This document shows positions 63,383-64,000 of a stretch of DNA of 64,000 nt, piece after piece. The stretch lies in NCBI RefSeq assembly GCF_029892565.1, contig NZ_JARXVH010000010.1, positions 248,001 through 312,000 of the forward strand, read 5' to 3'. The position numbers and the translations under genes are program-made. This DNA comes from Streptomyces pseudovenezuelae (GTDB lineage Bacteria; Actinomycetota; Actinomycetes; Streptomycetales; Streptomycetaceae). The notes below the pieces were generated by a model, which saw only the letters and a list, made by a program, of their open reading frames with translations, had not been told where the DNA came from and made no database searches. Every line of letters begins with the position of its first letter. Position 1 is the first letter of the stretch.

Positions 63383-63664
63383 ATGGCTGAGCGCCGCGTC
63401 AACGTCGGCTGGGCCGAGGGCCTCCACGCCCGCCCCGCTTCCATCTTCGTCCGAGCCGCCACGGCCACAGGCGTCCCGGTGACGATCGCCAAGTCCGACG
63501 GCAACGCCGTCAACGCGGCCTCCATGCTCGCCGTCCTGGGCCTGGGCGCCCAGGGTGGCGAGGAGATCGTCCTGGCTTCCGGGGCGGAGGGCGCGGACGC
63601 CGCGCTCGACCGGCTGGCGAAGCTGGTCTCCGAGGGGCTCGAGGAGCTTCCCGAAACCGTCTGA
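63383..63664 (+). CDS. ptsH: HPr phosphocarrier protein of the PTS
   Basis: This 93-aa protein has the phospho-histidine H15 in GLHARPAS and a serine S47 in NAASMLAVLGLG at the position used by HPr kinase in firmicutes. It shuttles phosphate from enzyme I to sugar-specific EIIA units, for example for N-acetylglucosamine or fructose. The ATG follows GAAGGG. Upstream tandem dre sites link expression to aminosugars; a hairpin lies about 57 bases after the stop. Confidence 0.95.
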   Translation: MAERRVNVGWAEGLHARPASIFVRAATATGVPVTIAKSDGNAVNAASMLAVLGLGAQGGEEIVLASGAEGADAALDRLAKLVSEGLEELPETV

Positions 63665-63720
63665 AAATCGAATTGAGGGATGCGGCACTCGTCACTTCGG
63701 CGACGGCGTCCCACAACTCC

Positions 63721-63754
63721 GAAGGGCTCGCCCGAATTACCGGGCGAGCCCTTC
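63721..63754. terminator. Terminator between ptsH and the GntR gene
   Basis: A perfect 14-bp stem (63721-63734 and 63741-63754) closes the loop AATTAC. It lies between the convergent ptsH and GntR-type genes and is followed by GAATTT. Confidence 0.85.
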
Positions 63755-63824
63755 GAATTTCCCGAATTCGGGCAGCAGAAATAATCCCCCGCGAATTACC
63801 TTCTCTTTGTATACGGCGCCCGTG

Positions 63825-64000
63825 TTAATGCCGCACACCCGACATGTTTACGGGATGTTGCGAGTTCCTCACACGCTCCGCGCGTTCACCGGTGCCGAAG
63901 CGCAGCCGGTGCGCCGAGGTCGAGTGCTCGGTGTGCAGGGCGGTGATCGCCCGGGCGCGCTCGGCGTCCCCGCGCGCCACGGCGTCGACGATCGCGCCGT
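63825..64000 (-). CDS. GntR/FadR-family transcriptional regulator, C-terminal fragment
   Basis: The frame runs off the window end; the stop TAA is at 63825-63827. The visible C-terminus reads GAIVDAVARGDAERARAITALHTEHSTSAHRLRFG, the final helix pair of an FCD ligand-binding domain, where the H of LHTEH is a typical metal or ligand residue. The remaining tail (ERVRNSQHPVNMSGVRH) is unstructured. The DNA-binding half lies outside the window. Confidence 0.75.
   Translation of the reverse strand, partial: GAIVDAVARGDAERARAITALHTEHSTSAHRLRFGTGERAERVRNSQHPVNMSGVRH

Overview
The window is high-GC actinobacterial DNA that almost certainly comes from a Streptomyces chromosome. Third positions are strongly G/C, GTG and TTG starts and 4-nt ATGA/GTGA gene overlaps are common, and genus markers such as sepH, cutRS and ptsH with tandem DasR-type boxes are present. 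Gene order from about 30 to 50 kb (RNA m5U methyltransferase, KimA-like permease, two TrkA proteins, DUF3159, OB-fold, DUF3710, dut, DUF3093, DUF4193, SuhB-like) matches, from memory, the M. tuberculosis Rv2689c-Rv2701c neighbourhood, so the right half is deeply conserved core chromosome.

Layout. (1) 1-4.6 kb: a 5'-truncated GH87-type alpha-1,3-glucanase and a convergent GH64 beta-1,3-glucanase with a LacI-type operator, together a fungal-wall-degrading pair, then a frameshifted Lrp/AsnC remnant. (2) 4.66-30.10 kb: an apparent genomic island. Its ends are two diverged copies (56 of 69 bases identical) of the 3' end of the RNA methyltransferase gene, which looks like an attL/attR pair. It carries a VapBC-like toxin-antitoxin pair and a complete type 2 BREX (Pgl) phage-defence operon: pglW, pglX, a broken DUF2075/Schlafen-like helicase gene, pglY, pglZ, an AIPR-family gene with an apparent PD-(D/E)XK nuclease domain, brxD and brxHI. 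The right end holds a MarR remnant, an IS256-type transposase remnant and an unknown 482-aa winged-helix/coiled-coil gene. No integrase is visible. (3) 30-40.7 kb: the methyltransferase, potassium-transport genes, kdpDE without kdpFABC, and an ABC ATPase without a permease. (4) 40.7-50.8 kb: a secreted lyase, DUF3710-dut-thioesterase, DUF3093, DUF4193, cutRS, SuhB-like and ferrochelatase. (5) 50.9-64 kb: an MFS transporter with an FAD oxidase, sepH, a sulfurtransferase, a VOC protein, thymidine kinase, a phosphodiesterase-like protein, DUF5998, a GNAT-CoA ligase fusion, ptsH and a partial GntR regulator.

How the genes work together. In the island the Pgl/BREX proteins would mark self DNA (PglX methyltransferase) and block incoming phage (PglW kinase, PglY and BrxD ATPases, PglZ phosphatase-fold protein, BrxHI helicase). 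The AIPR gene inside the same gene string is the most interesting addition, because it puts a probable nuclease or abortive-infection effector under BREX transcription. Twelve rare TTA leucine codons are spread over pglW, pglX, pglY, the AIPR gene and brxHI. This suggests that the defence operon depends on the bldA tRNA, and so on developmental stage. In the core region, KimA-like permease, two RCK proteins and KdpDE form a potassium homeostasis neighbourhood.
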